Shown piece after piece: positions 24,901 through 36,983 of a stretch of 64,000 nucleotides of DNA. The notes beneath the pieces are model-generated. The model searched no databases. It saw nothing but the letters and a program-made list of their open reading frames with translations, and had not been told where the DNA came from. The first letter of the stretch is position 1. Every line of letters begins with the position of its first letter. This DNA comes from Eulemur rufifrons (taxonomy: Eukaryota > Chordata > Mammalia > Primates > Lemuridae): positions 68,825,001 to 68,889,000 of the forward strand of contig NC_090999.1 of NCBI RefSeq assembly GCF_041146395.1, given 5' to 3'. Position numbers and translations under genes: made by a program.

Positions 24901-26005
24901 ATTACTTTTAAAATCAATGTATTTTGATTTTTTGTCTCTAATGTCTATGAGACATCTTTTATATTTTATTTTGTTAGGATGTTTGGAGTTTTCTAATATG
25001 TCAGTAGATGTTATATTTTGCTCCTGAATATATTATTTTTCTCTGAATTTTTTCTGGAAGATTATGTCACAACTTTTTCTTTCATCCTTATGAAGAATTG
25101 TAATTTTTTATATATAATATTTTATTGGTGGAATGAGATTTTTAAAAAAATTCTAAGATTTGATGGAGGAAAGAGGATTAATCTTTATTATATATTTTGG
25201 TTTATTTATATTGCTATCAAAAGTCATGGCCTGTAAGTTCAGAATTTTGCTTTACTGTGTTTTTTTATCTTTTATTAATGTTTAGTATGTGGTAATTTTT
25301 ATACTGTTTTCTTTGCTAATGTAAGTCAAATAATTAGATTTGAATATAAGTTCTACAATTAATTGGCAGACCTACAATTGTAGCTAAGGTCAGACCCTAC
25401 AGCCCAGGCTACAAAAAAGCAAATGATCCAACTGTGCTATATTTAAATTTACTTCTCCATAAAATGAAAAATAATATGCTATTTTACCCAGATATAAATT
25501 ATTATAATTACTCTGCTAATTCAGGATAGAACCCCTTCCAAAATTTGGTTTGGATGTTGACAATGATTATGGTACATACTGTCTAAAAGCATGAAAAAGT
25601 TTATTACTAATATAATGACTTTTCTGTAGAAAAGTGGGCACATCTCAAGCAGGTCCAAAAATAACTTGAGAGAACAGGAAAAGGAAAGTGGCCTGGGGTT
25701 TTCATTATGGTGCAGGATGGGACTGGGGTGATGATTATCACACATGGTTTGACTATTCTACCAAAGCCAAAAGAAGGGACATCTTGGCTATCTTATTAAC
25801 TTTTCCAAATAAGAGACAGAAGAGGAAGGGGGAGTGTTGACATTTAAAGATGTCATGAGTCAAATGTCAAAAGAGAGTCAGATTTTTTATTAGATTAAAT
25901 ATTATGTGAGATAACATACAAAATATTAATAGTGGTTATTTTATTGTTATCATTATTATCTCAGTAAATTAAGAATTCATTACCTCAAACTACTTGTCAA
26001 AACTT
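24901..26005. other. Unassigned sequence with a possible LTR at 25,515-25,860
   Basis: 24,901-25,510 is AT-rich with nothing recognised. 25,515-25,860, read on the minus strand, resembles a retroviral LTR: pyrimidine-rich U3-like text, then 'gatgtgcccacttttctaca' and an AATAAA at about 25,595 followed by 'ctttttcatgctttt'. I could not place TG...CA ends, so it remains a suggestion. Confidence 0.35.
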
Positions 26006-26009
26006 TGAA

Positions 26010-27127
26010 AGAGAAATCAAAAATGGTCAAAAATCTGAATATATATTTCTCAAAAGAAGACAAACCAATGCTCAGCAGGTATATTTAAAAAATGGTGAAC
26101 ATCACTAATCAGAGAAATGCAAATCAAAATTACAATGAGATTTCATCTTACCCAGTTGAAATGACTTTTGTCAAAAAGACAGGCAATAATGGATGCTGGT
26201 GAGGATGCAGCAACCCCACTGCTGGGTATATATCCAAAAGAAAGGAACTCAATATATATAAGAGATATCTGAACTCCCATGTTTATTGGAGCACTGATTC
26301 ACAAGAGCCAAAATATGGAATCAACCTAAGTGCTTTGTCAGTGAATGAAGGAATAAAGAAAATGTAAATATACACAATAAAATATTGTTCAGCCATAAAA
26401 AGAATGAAATTCAGTCATTTACAACATCATGGATGAAACTGGAGGACTTTATATTAAGTGAAATAAGCCATGCACACAAAGACAAAAGGTACACGTTCTC
26501 ATTCATATGTGGGAGCTAAAAAATACTATCTCATGGAGAGAGAGAATAGAATGATAGTTACCAGAGACAGAGAAGTAGTAGGAGGGTGGAGAAGATAAAA
26601 AAGAGTTGGTGAATGGGTACAAAAACACAATTAGAGGGCCGGGCGTGGTGGCTCACGCCTGTAATCCTAGCATTCTGGGAGGCCGAGGCGGGTGGATCGC
26701 TCGAGGTCAGGAGTTCGAGACCAGCCTGAGCAAGACGGAGACCCTGTCCCTACTAAAAACAGAAAGAAATTATCTGACCAACTAAAATATATATAGAAAA
26801 AATTAGCCGGGCATGGTGGCACATGCCTGTAGTCCCAGCTACTCGGGAGGCTGAGGCAGTAGGCTCACTTAAGCCCAGGAGTTTGAGGTTGCTGTGAGCT
26901 AGGCTGATGCCACGGCACTCACTCTAGCCAGGGCAACAAAGCAACACTCTGTCTCAAAAAAAAAAAAACAAAAAAACCACAATTAGAGAGAATTAATAAA
27001 TTCTTCAGGTGATAGATAGCCCCAACTACTCTGATTTGATCTTTACATATGTTATACTTGTATCAAAACATCATATGTACCCCATAAATATGTACAACTA
27101 TTATATATACATAAAAATTTAAAAAAT
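26010..27127 (+). mobile_element. L1 3' end (ORF2 tail and 3' UTR) split by an Alu
   Basis: Plus-strand L1: 'gaagacaaaccaatgctcag', 'agagaaatgcaaatcaaaat', 'ctgctgggtatatatccaaa', 'gttcagccataaaaagaatg', 'cattcatatgtgggagctaa' (ORF2 stop region), then 3' UTR ending 'gtaccccataaatatgtaca' and an A-rich tail at ~27,110-27,126. About 130 bp expected between 'ggtgaggatgcag' and 'caaccccactgctggg' (26,200-26,215) is missing. An Alu at 26,637-26,977 interrupts the 3' UTR. Confidence 0.88.
26637..26977 (+). mobile_element. Lemur-type Alu with 11-bp target duplication
   Basis: A complete dimer beginning 'ggccgggcgtggtggctcac', with the lemur-type linker 'aaattatctgaccaactaaa', 'gctgtgagctaggctgatgc' and an A-rich tail broken by one C. 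An exact 11-bp repeat 'cacaattagag' lies at 26,626-26,636 and 26,978-26,988. It inserted into the L1 3' UTR. Confidence 0.97.
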
Positions 27128-27949
27128 TCTTCTCAGTTAAAAAGAAGTCTACAGTTTCAGAGAATCTCAAACATGCTTTAGCTGTAGCTAAATAGCTCTG
27201 AAATAACAGCAGCAAAAACAAAATTCTTTTTTGGTAACTTATCTCTACTCTTCTCATTTTTTTTCCTCTTACCTGTGACCATATATGGATATATGTAGTC
27301 TTAAGTACATGTATAAAAGGTCCATTGAAAGTTTCTCATCAATAGAAAAAACAAAATTTTGAAATGTTTAGGAAAATAGTATTTGTACTTAGCATAAATC
27401 AGAATAATTTGTCTTTCTATTTCATTAACTTGAATTAATGAGGAAAGTAAGTGAATGAACTGCATATTTCATAGCTTTAATTAACTAGCTGTATAGTTGT
27501 GTCATTTTTCTATTCCTGCCCACTGGAGATATGTGGCAACCTAGGCTTTGGGTAGTGTTATAGCTCATTGTAAAGCTTGTCTTTTGTAACTCAAAGATTT
27601 CAAGGCCCAGTGATTAAATTCTATTATTTTCAGCTTTTTTTTTTTTTTTTTTTTTTTGCAGAGAAGGATGAAGATGATGACTATAAATAATAAGGCTTAT
27701 TTTCAAAGGTTAATACTTCTTCATCTCCTATCCTCACTTCAGACTAGTTTAATTAAACTTATATCTTCTGCTCCCTGATAGTGCTTTGTTATACTACTCC
27801 CTATATCCTTATGGCTAAATGTACAGTGGTCACTTGACCATCCTCATATTACTCCATCACTCAACATTGTGCAAAGTATCAACCATTCCATCATTGATTG
27901 GAGTAGGTGTAGGGACTGGTATTTTTTGTTTTTCTGCTGTCTAATTGCC
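27128..27949. other. Unassigned sequence with poly(T) run
   Basis: No gene recognised. A 23-bp T run lies at 27,635-27,657. The sequence on either side does not resemble an Alu, L1 or a known mRNA. Confidence 0.45.
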
Positions 27950-28140
27950 TGCTACCATTCAGTCCCTTTAAGTTCACCTTTTCTCCACCTATGAAGTGTG
28001 GAATGTCTCCAGCATCTTTTCTGGACCTTGTTCTCTCCTCTATGTATTTTTTTTCTCCTAAGCAATCTAATTCCCCTCATTGTTTAAATGTCATCTGTAT
28101 GCTGATGTTTTCCATATATTAAAACTTGAATCATCAACAT
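27950..28140 (+). mobile_element. Ancient LINE-like repeat fragment
   Basis: The same family as at 16,200-17,690: 'ggaccttgttctctcctcta', 'taagcaatctaattcccctc', 'aaatgtcatctgtatgctga'. Very diverged; family name tentative (L2/CR1-type). Confidence 0.4.
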
Positions 28141-29921
28141 ATGATGATGAAAATTCCATTAGATAAAAATTCCTGCAAATTTGTGGTATTCATTTAGCTG
28201 TGGAATGCTGAATTTTTGAATGATTAGAGCTAATTTGATTGGACTTGTTGATGGATTAGCTTTAATTATCAAGTAAGTTTTTCTTCTAAGATAAATACTA
28301 GGAATATAATGCATTTTCATAATTTTAGCATATCTCTGATTTTGGAGATATGTCCTGTGACAAATTCTGCTACAGCTGTTTAAAGAAATCCCTGAAAGCT
28401 ATTAAAAGGGTAAATATATCATAATGTCATCAGTAAAAAGTAATATTTTCCCCATTAAAATAGAAACAAAATATTAAAAAAAAATCTTTTATTGCACTTT
28501 TTACATTTCTAGGCAATCTGCAAAAGTTTTAAGGGGTGCTTCTGGCATAATTAAATTTATTCCATATTAAAATGTAGCTTGATTAGTGTGATTGAATAAA
28601 ATGAGATTATTAATTACAGATGGAATTTTGATCTGCAAATTTTATAAAGAAATTAAACACTATCTTTCTGTTATTATTAGTGTGCTTACTACATGTCATT
28701 AGGTCTTTATTTAGAAATACTAATTTTGTTAACATAGATTTAACAAGCTCTCCCATATAAATTAGAATATTTGATTTTCATTATGTTATTTTTCACTGAA
28801 ATCAAGCAAAGTTTTTATCATACTTGATACTGCAAAGAATTTTAGAAAGTTTGGAGAGATTTAGAATTACTGATCTTATAATTTTCTTTATCATAGGAAA
28901 TCTGAAGTAGCTTTTTGTTTTTTTTCCTCTAAGATGAATATTTTCACCTTGGTTTGAAGTAATAAATGAAGTAGGGAATGTTTAGGTGTTCTGAAAGACA
29001 GTATTAGCAATGTACAGGGACTCCATTTTTTTGTAAGGAATTTTATTTCCCAGATACTTAGTTAATTTCTTTCTATTTGCTATTTTTATTATTCTTAACC
29101 TTTGATAAGATTTTTTTTTCAATAATAGAATAAAAACATAATGCTTTGGTAGTAAATCACATGCATACTAATAAAATCTCAATCAACATAATTCTTTTAT
29201 GTAAAATAATTTTAAAGAATAGTGTGAACCAAAGTTGCTTACTATAAATAAAGGCAAAGTGTTCTGAGGTGTTGCTTAATGATCAACCTATCCCAGTAGG
29301 AGGACCTTAGTCTCAGATACTTTCTCACTATTACAATATTTGTCAAACTGCCGTTCATAAAGAGAAGAGCATATTTCTCCCACATAAGGAATAGTGAAGT
29401 AACTCTAGCTAAAAGAAGAGGAGGTTCCCAATTTGTGAACATTTTACGTAAGTCCTTTCTTTAAAGATCTTTATTTATGTATGTTCCTATACACACACAT
29501 CATCTGTTCTGTAGTTTAGCAACATAGAACCCCCTTTAAGGACTAAATCCACAAAATGTTGCCTGACTTCCATGCTGTTGCCTTTAAATAGCCTTTCTGT
29601 ACCAGATTATTTGGCTGGTCAAAGTCATTCTGTAGAATTATTCACCTGCACTTTGCATAATTGAAAGATGCTATTGTTTTCTCTTTGTCCCGCCTATGGG
29701 TTTAAACAGCTGTTTTTCCAACAGGCAGTAAACTGCTAAACAAAATCCCAGTGTCTTCTGGAGAGCTATGCACCGATGTTTAAAAAAAAAAAAAAAAAAA
29801 AGATTATTTAGCTTTTATTGTCAATATGATGATAGCTTGGTCTATTTTTGCATAAGTTCTGTTAAGTAGCATTTCTATGGCTAATTGTTTCATTTATTTC
29901 CTACAATAAAAAAAGATTCTT
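28141..29921. other. Unassigned sequence; complex block at 29,500-29,780
   Basis: 28,141-29,480 is AT-rich with nothing recognised. The block at 29,500-29,780 is of balanced composition and free of repeats. It ends at a 20-bp A run (29,782-29,801). A retrocopy tail is possible, but I recognise no mRNA sequence before it. It may be conserved non-coding DNA. Confidence 0.35.
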
Positions 29922-30237
29922 GGCCGGGCGCGGTGGCTCACGCCTGTAATCCTAGCACTCTGGGAGGCCGAGGCGGGTGGATTGCTCAAGGTCAGGAGTT
30001 CGAGACCAGCCTGAGCGAGACCCCGTCTCTACTAAAAATGGAAAGACATTATATGGACAACTAAAAATCTATATAGAAAAAATTAGCCGGGCATAGTGGC
30101 GCATGCCTGTAGTCCCAGCTACTCGGGAGGCTGAGGCAGTAGGATCGCTTAAGCCAAGGAGTCTGAGGTTGCTGTGAGCTAAGCTGACGCCACGGCACTC
30201 ACTCAAGCCTGGGCAACAAAGTGAGACTCTGTCTCAA

Positions 30238-30274
<37 letters not shown>
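29922..30274 (+). mobile_element. Lemur-type Alu with long A tail and target duplication
   Basis: A young-looking dimer: 'ggccgggcgcggtggctcac', 'gaccccgtctctactaaaaa', linker 'attatatggacaactaaaaa', 'gctgtgagctaagctgacgc', and a tail of about 36 uninterrupted As. The flanks are an exact 11-bp repeat 'aaaagattctt' at 29,911-29,921 and 30,275-30,285. Its retained CpGs and long homogeneous tail suggest a recent insertion. Confidence 0.97.
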
Positions 30275-30280
<6 letters not shown>

Positions 30281-30285
30281 TTCTT

Positions 30286-31124
30286 TAGTGCACATAATTA
30301 TAATGATAAAAATAAGTATATAACATTTATGTTTCTGTTTTCATCATACTATCATTTATGTAATTCAGTGATACTGAAATATTTGAAGGAAGCAGGTGTA
30401 ACTGAAGAGTGCTATATGTAATATTGGATTTTTACTCTATATCGATTTGAGCTTTTCAAAAGTCTCATTAAAAATGTCCATTTGCTCCTACCATTTGTTT
30501 TGCAAAAGTTAGCACTGATGACCATTAGGCACAATCATCAAATCGACATTGTAAATATCAGAATGTAGTGTGAATTTTTATTTAACTCAAAATAAATAAG
30601 CCTATTCTTTACCCTTGCTAGCCCACCAGATTTATATTCAGTCCATCACCCCATAGGGTGATACCAGGTGAGAAAGCAGTTTAAGATGTTGTTTCTGTTC
30701 ATACAATAGCTAAACAACCAAACCAAACAAACACGCAAAATCTTTAAAATCATACTGTACTTGTTTTAAACCTCAGCCTTTGTCTCTAGCTGTATCTCTT
30801 TAGGACTGTGACCTAATTATCTTAGCTTGGGTTTCCTTATTTGTAAAACTGAAGTAAATAGAGGACATTTCAAAATATGGTTGTGTAGATTAAAGTCATT
30901 TGAGCTGGATTTTCTATTCTTGTTGCCAAAAGCATCTTAAGTGAAATTGAATTTAAATAAAAACAAAGAGAAGTTAATATTATATCATGTTCTCCTTTAT
31001 TTGCTTTCTTCTTTATTCTTCACATAAAATATATTCAGTGTATCTTTTGGTTACTGCATAAGAGTATATGGAGGCTGTCTTCATTAATGTTACTTTTAGT
31101 GCCACAAGGAATAACCATATGTAT
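30286..31124. other. Unassigned; possible MIR trace at 30,785-30,905
   Basis: Mostly unrecognised. 30,785-30,905 has a MIR-like order on the plus strand ('ctctttaggactgtgaccta', 'gggtttccttatttgtaaaa', 'tggttgtgtagattaaagtc'), but divergence is too high to be sure. Confidence 0.35.
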
Positions 31125-31520
31125 ATTTCTTTTCATATTTTCCTCATTGCACCTTTGCATAATTTCCTGAAATTGGGATTACTCAGTCTAAGAGAATATG
31201 TATATACAATTTTGCCATTGTCCCTTCCTCGCCATTATTACTGAACCATCTTATATTCCCTTCTGCAGCATAAAATCACCTGTGCACTACAAACCTGCCA
31301 AAAGAACACACTGTCAAACTTTTGGAATTTTGACACTTTTGAGAGGAATGATATCAGTGTAATTTTAATATTTATTTATTTTATTATAAGCAAGGTTAAA
31401 TATCTTTTCATATGATAAGTATTATTTGCATTTATTTTTCAGTGAACTGTTATTTAGTCCATTTTATATAGGGCTTATAGTCTTTTTATGCTCTCTTTTT
31501 TAAGGTCATTATAAAACAGA
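31125..31520 (-). mobile_element. Very old L1 ORF2 C-terminal fragment
   Basis: Antisense L1 landmarks in order on the plus strand: 'gaaattgggattactcagtc', 'acaattttgccattgtccct', 'tgataagtattatttgcatt' and 'tcagtgaactgttatttagt'. They correspond to the end of ORF2. Heavily diverged, no reading frame. Confidence 0.5.
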
Positions 31521-34240
31521 ATTATAAACCTTTGTGTGACCTCGTTTTTATTTTGATCTTTCTTGGTATTGATTGTGCTATGTAACAGTCTTTATTGACT
31601 TTTTTCCTACATCCATTTTTTGCACTGAGATAACTTGTCCTTATATACATGTACAGACTTGAGAGATATTTTGAGAGTTTTGAGGCTTTGCTGTAGAACT
31701 TTTGAAAAAATTACCTCTCTGATATTCAGTATCCTGGTGAATAAGATTTTTACATAATGGAATAGATAATCTCTGAGACCTTTTGTTATTTTGTTATCTT
31801 GTGATTCTGTTTATGGTATTTTCAAAGGAAGAATTAGCAAAACATAAACATTACAAAAGTGCTGGCTTTAGTGTACAGAGATGTGAACTATTGTTCATTT
31901 TGTTTTGTGTTTTACAAAAGTTTGAACCATACTGCACCATGGTATTATGGCAGCAGTATGTGCTTATGAGTGATTCTTACATCTAGCTGAAGATCGGAAC
32001 TCATGAAAAATTGCATATACTCAATAAATATCCAGTGAACACTTGCTGTGTTCCAAGTGTTCCTCATTTTCTAGATAAGGAAAATGAGTCCCAGAGTAAT
32101 TATACAGGTAACCATTGACAGACCTTAAAAATTAGAACCTGGTTCAGGACCACTCTAAATGTATTTCCCTAATACTCTCCTGACTCACAGAAAAACAAAC
32201 ACAATTCTCAGGAAATAACAACAACAACAAAAAAAGGCAAGAATTCAGGAATATTAATTCCTATATTGGTATAAATCAGAATGAAAGCCTTTGCTGATTT
32301 CTGTGGTTGACATTGTTGTTCAGCCATCACATTATTTATTAATATATACTTTAAGTGCTTCTAAAAGAAGCATGCTTCTCCATAGGACAGTATTTTTCAA
32401 CCTGTTAATTTATATAAACCAAGTCAATATATACATTCTCATAATCTGAGTCTTGAAGGTATTTGAAGGTGTCTGAATTCATGAATATAGTCTTAGAAGA
32501 TAGAGCATGTATAGAATACTATAAATTTCAGATACTTCAAATTAAGTTACAAATCAATGAGATTAAAGAAAACAAAAGCTAGGAGCTGTAGAATCAATTT
32601 AGGATATAACATTTTCTGAGGGAAAAGAGGAAATAAAAGTATAAATTATTGAGAAGGCACTTACAATTAAGATTATGTGACACAATTACATATTTTTAAG
32701 ATGCTTTCCTATACAAAGTAATTTAATGTGGATGCTTTCCTTAGTTTTAACAACATTTTAAAGAGAAAATACATGGATCTCATCCTTGGCAAAGCTGTGA
32801 AAAGAAGCAAGATTAAATCTGAAAGTAATATAGACCAAAGACAAACAGGAGTGCCAGGAAAAAATATTGAATTAAAAATAACCAAGCATTAGATGTTAAA
32901 TTACATATTCTGTGGTGGGTGGGTACAAGACCATTTTATTTTTATTTTTTAATGACATACATTTCATATAAAATATTTGAGTACATATACATCATATAAA
33001 GTGTTTTGTTGATTATTTTATAGTTTACATTGTTTATAGATATTATGCATATCATTTTTATAGCTATAAATTATTGTATAAAAATACAAAAGATGAGATT
33101 GACATCAACTAAAAATGACTATTTATTTTCTATATCCTTAGTAACTACAATGACAAGAGACCTTAGTACTACACAAATCTTTGAGGGCTATGTGGAAGTT
33201 ATTATTGTCATTGTATATTAATTTTCAAATTAAATTTCTCATAAAAGTTGCTTTTTAAAATCAATTAAGCACAAAAGATAAAAAAAATGTGTAAGCATGT
33301 AAACTTAAAAAAATAACATAAAATTTTCACTTCTACTTATTCTCATTTCCAAAGTCATTTTTCTCATTAAAAAAAGTTACTTTTAAAAGTATGTCAAACT
33401 ATATTAATTTTCTTCTAGAACATTTAGCCCCAGATGTAAATTTGCCTTGTATTAAATTGACATATGGGAAGATAAAAGTGCTTTTCAAAATGTAAAATTA
33501 AGCTATTTTTAGGTTTTGTAGGCTTAGATGTAGGGAGGAGAAAGAGAAGTAAAGTTCACAAAACTATAAGTGTTTTTCTTACAGCAGATGATTTATTCCT
33601 GAACTCTATTTTACTTTTTCTAAAATCCATTATTGTAAATGAAGAATTTGTGATTTGCTTTTAGTTTAAGTCATTTTTTTCTAACTCTTTCCTGAAGTAT
33701 CATAAGAAATCTTTAATTCTTTCTATGAATCACCTCCCCTCATAGGGGACTAATTTTTCATATTAACACATAAAAACTTTTGGTGAATTAGTTTCTTTGC
33801 CATGCAGATGATTTTTTCACATTGTCACATCAGTCAATCATTTTCTTTATTTTTGATTTTGCTTACTGTCTCAATCCAATATTCAATGGTGAAACAACTT
33901 GTGTCTTAATAAATAAACAGAAGTAATATATGCTTATGATTTGTGTCTTGTATCTTTCAAGATCTGCCTTTTATTTCCATGAATTTTACTGATGGAAAAT
34001 TTTTTGTAATGTCCTATTGAAGTCAGATAAGAAAATATGAATGATATATATGGTTTATTATTATAAGATATATTATTTTATTCCACTATATATGATACAA
34101 GTTAATCTCATTTAAAATACAAATAGCTATTAATAAATAAAATTTTATTTTTTAAACATTCACCATTTAATACTTAATATTGTGCTCTTCAACTATGCTG
34201 TTAAATCTTTCTGGTGCAGACTGCTTTGTCTCAAGCTAAA
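31521..34240. other. Unassigned; possible MIR at 32,030-32,165
   Basis: Mostly unrecognised AT-rich DNA. 32,030-32,165 resembles a minus-strand MIR ('gataaggaaaatgagtccca', 'gacagaccttaaaaattaga', 'acctggttcaggaccactct'). No gene is seen; open frames are short and AT-driven. Confidence 0.4.
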
Positions 34241-34244
34241 ATAC

Positions 34245-34320
34245 AGTACCTTTGACCCTCGAACTACACAGGGTTGGGGCACTGATCAATATTTCCATAT
34301 AAATATGTATGAATAGTGAG
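34245..34320 (+). mobile_element. Possible Tigger terminal fragment
   Basis: 'cagtacctttgaccctcgaa' followed by 'cacagggttggggc' resembles the Tigger-type terminus seen at 49,962 ('cagttgacccttgaacaatg'). Only about 70 bp is comparable and no second terminus was found. Confidence 0.3.
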
Positions 34321-34419
34321 ATAATTCTACATATGTCATCATGGATTTTTTTTTTTTTACACTATTGCTTATACAGTGTAATAGTGAAAAAGAAATTTCC
34401 CTAAAAGTTATAGTTAGCA

Positions 34420-34565
34420 TAGTGGATAAATAAATTGCATACATGTATATAACAGAATCCTAAGCAGCCATAAAATAATAATGTACATTTTAAATTATTG
34501 ACATGGAAAGAAATGTGTGAGATATTATTATTGAATAAAGAAGGATTTCTAACTGTAAGACCTTG
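34420..34565 (+). mobile_element. Old L1 fragment
   Basis: 'aacagaatcctaagcagcca' and 'taaattattgacatggaaag' followed by 'gaaatgtgtgagatattatt' match the end of ORF2 in old L1 elements. Short and diverged. Confidence 0.4.
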
Positions 34566-34580
34566 TTTAATTGAGTTTAA

Positions 34581-34914
34581 GGCCGGGCTTGGTGGCTCAC
34601 ACCTGTAATCCTGGCACTTTGGGAGACCGAGGCGGGCAGATTGTTTGAGCTCAGGAGTTCAAGACCAGCCTGAGCAAGAGCAAGACCCCATCTCTACTAA
34701 CAATAGAAAGAAATTATATGGACAGCTAAAATACATATAGAAAAATTAGCTGGGCATGGTGGCACATGCCTGTAGTCCCAGCTACTTGGGAGGCTGAGGC
34801 AGAAGGATCGCTTGTGCCCAGGAGTTTGAGGTTGCTGTGAGCTAGGCTGACGCCACGGCACTCTAGCCCGGGCAACCAAGTGAGACTCTGTCTCAAAAAA
34901 AAAAAAAAAAAAAA
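34581..34914 (+). mobile_element. Lemur-type Alu
   Basis: A full dimer, 'ggccgggcttggtggctcac' to an A tail at 34,895-34,914, with the lemur-type linker 'aaattatatggacagctaaa' and 'gctgtgagctaggctgacgc'. It abuts the truncated end of the L1 at 34,917. No convincing target duplication was found, so a deletion may have accompanied or followed insertion. Confidence 0.95.
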
Positions 34915-35360
34915 TTTATATTACGTTTGCAAGATTATGTATGTATAGATTGATATTTGGAATATTTACTAAAATATTAACATTTATTCTCTTTGGTTTG
35001 ATATCCAGTAGTGGGATTGCTGAGTCAAATTGTGGACCTACTTTTAGTTCTCTGAGGAATTTCCATTCTTTAAGGTTTTCCATAGAGGCTGTACTAATTT
35101 GCGGTCCCACCAACAATGTAGAAGCACTCCTTTCTCCGTGCATCCACAGCAGCATCTATTGTTTTTGAACTTTTTAATAAAGGCCATTCTAACCGAAGAA
35201 GACATGTCATTGTGGTTTTAATTTGCATATCCCTGATGACTAATGCTTTGAGCATTTTTTCATACATTTATTGGCCATTTATCTGCCTTGTTTTGAAAAG
35301 CTTCTATTCATGTCTTCTTCCCAATTTTAAAGCAGTTGTTTGGTTGTTTGTTTTTTTCTT

Positions 35361-35730
35361 TTCTTTTCTTTTCTTTCTTTCTTTCTTCCTTTCTTTTTTT
35401 TTTTTTTTTTTTTTTGAGACAGAGTCTCACTCTGTTGCCTGGGCTAGAGTGCAATGTCGTCAGCCTAGCTCACAGCAACCTCAAACTCCTGGGTTCAAGT
35501 GATCCTTCTGCCTCAGCCTCTCAAGTAGCTGGGACTACTAGCATGCGCCACCATGCCTGGCTAATTTTTTCCATATATTTTTAGTTGTCCAGCTAATTTC
35601 TTTCTATTATTAGTAGAGACAGGGTCTCGCTCTTGCTCAGGCTGGTCTGGAACTTCTGAGTTCAAACGATCCACCTGCCTCGGCCTCCCAGAGTGCTAGG
35701 ATTACAGATGTGAGCCACCGCGCCCGTCCT
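35361..35730 (-). mobile_element. Lemur-type Alu with expanded CT/T-rich tail
   Basis: An antisense Alu inserted in L1 ORF2. On the plus strand it begins with a (TTTTC)n/(TTTC)n/T tract (35,361-35,414, the degraded A tail), then 'gagacagagtctcactctgt', 'cctagctcacagcaacctca', 'ttagttgtccagctaatttc' and 'gagccaccgcgcccgtcc'. An exact 11-bp repeat 'gtttttttctt' flanks it (35,350-35,360 and 35,731-35,741). Confidence 0.95.
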
Positions 35731-36473
35731 GTTTTTTTCTTGATGATACGTTTGAGTTATTTGTAAATTCTGGTTATTAGCTCTTTATCAGATGTATAGC
35801 TTGTGAATATTTTCTCCCATTCTGTAGGTAGTCTATTTGCTCTGTTGATTATTTCCGTAGCTGTGCAGAAGATTTTAAATTTAATCAAGTCCCATTTATT
35901 TATTTTTGTTGTTGCCATGATTGCCATTGGGGTCTTCCTCATGAATTCTTTGGCTAAGCCAATATCTAGAAGAGTTTTTTATACATTTTTTCCTACAATT
36001 CTTATAGTTTCATACCTAACATTTAAGCCTTTTATTCATTGGAAATTAATTTTTATAAGTGGTGAGAGGTATGGATTCTGTTTCATTCTTCTGCATGTGG
36101 CTATCCAGTTTTCCCCGCACAATTTATTGAATAGGTCTTCTTTTCCCTAGTGCATATTGTTGTCTGCTTTGTCAAAGATCAGTTGGCTGTATGCGAATGG
36201 TTTCATATCTGGGTTCTCTGTTCTGTTGTATTAGGCTATGGCTCTATTTTCATGCCAGTTCCATGCTCTTTTGGTTACCATGGCCTTATAGTATGGTTTG
36301 AAGTCTGGCAATAGGATGCCTCCAGATTTGTTCTTTTTGCTTAAGATTGTTTTGGCTGTTTGGGTTCTTTTCTCATTCCAAATGAAGCATAGAATTATTT
36401 TTTCCTAGATCTGTGAACTATGACATTGGTATTTTGATGGGGATTGCATTGAATCTATAAATCACTTTCAGCA

Positions 36474-36983
36474 TTATGAACATTTTAACAATGTGGATTC
36501 TACTGATCCATGAGCATGATTTTTTTTCCTATTCTTTATATCATCTGTGATTTCTTTCTTTAGTGCTTTGCAGTTCTCTTTGTAGAGATCATTCACCTCC
36601 TTGGTTAAATATTTTCCTAGGTATTTTATTTTCTTTGTAGCAATTGTGAATGTTATTGAGTCCTTGATTTGACTCTCAGTTTGACTATTCTTGGTGTATA
36701 GGAGTGCTACTAATTTGTGTACATTGATTTTGTAACCTGAGACTTTGCTGAATTTATTTATCAATTTCCAGAGTCTCATGGTGGAGTCTTTGGGGTTTTC
36801 CAGATATAAGATCATATCATCACCAAAAAGCGATAGTTTGAAGTCCTTTTTCCCGATTTGGATAGCCTTTGTTTCTTTCTCTTGCCTGCTTACTCTGGCT
36901 AAGACTTCCAGCACTACGTTGAATAGAAGTGGTGACAGTGACCATCCTTGTCTAGTTCCAGTTCTTAGTGAGAATGCTTTCAA
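36474..36983 (-). pseudogene. L1 reverse transcriptase frame, longest open frame here
   Basis: A 169-codon open frame inside the inverted L1. It covers the RT palm: '[19 protein letters not shown]' (residues 9-27; the family has GCPLSPLLF), then '[15 protein letters not shown]' with the catalytic FADD motif changed to FGDD at residues 53-56, and '[16 protein letters not shown]'. Both catalytic Asp are kept, but the frame lacks the rest of ORF2 and a terminal stop is premature. It is a relic, not a gene. Confidence 0.85.

Noticed and set aside
27635..27657. Poly(T) run as the tail of a processed pseudogene
   Set aside because: No mRNA-like or SINE/LINE sequence adjoins it and no target duplication is visible.
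35212..35584. Open frames with a Phe/Ser-rich start and a 'VAWARVQCRQPSSQ' end
   Set aside because: Translation of an antisense Alu and its T-rich tail; this type of peptide is a common Alu artefact.
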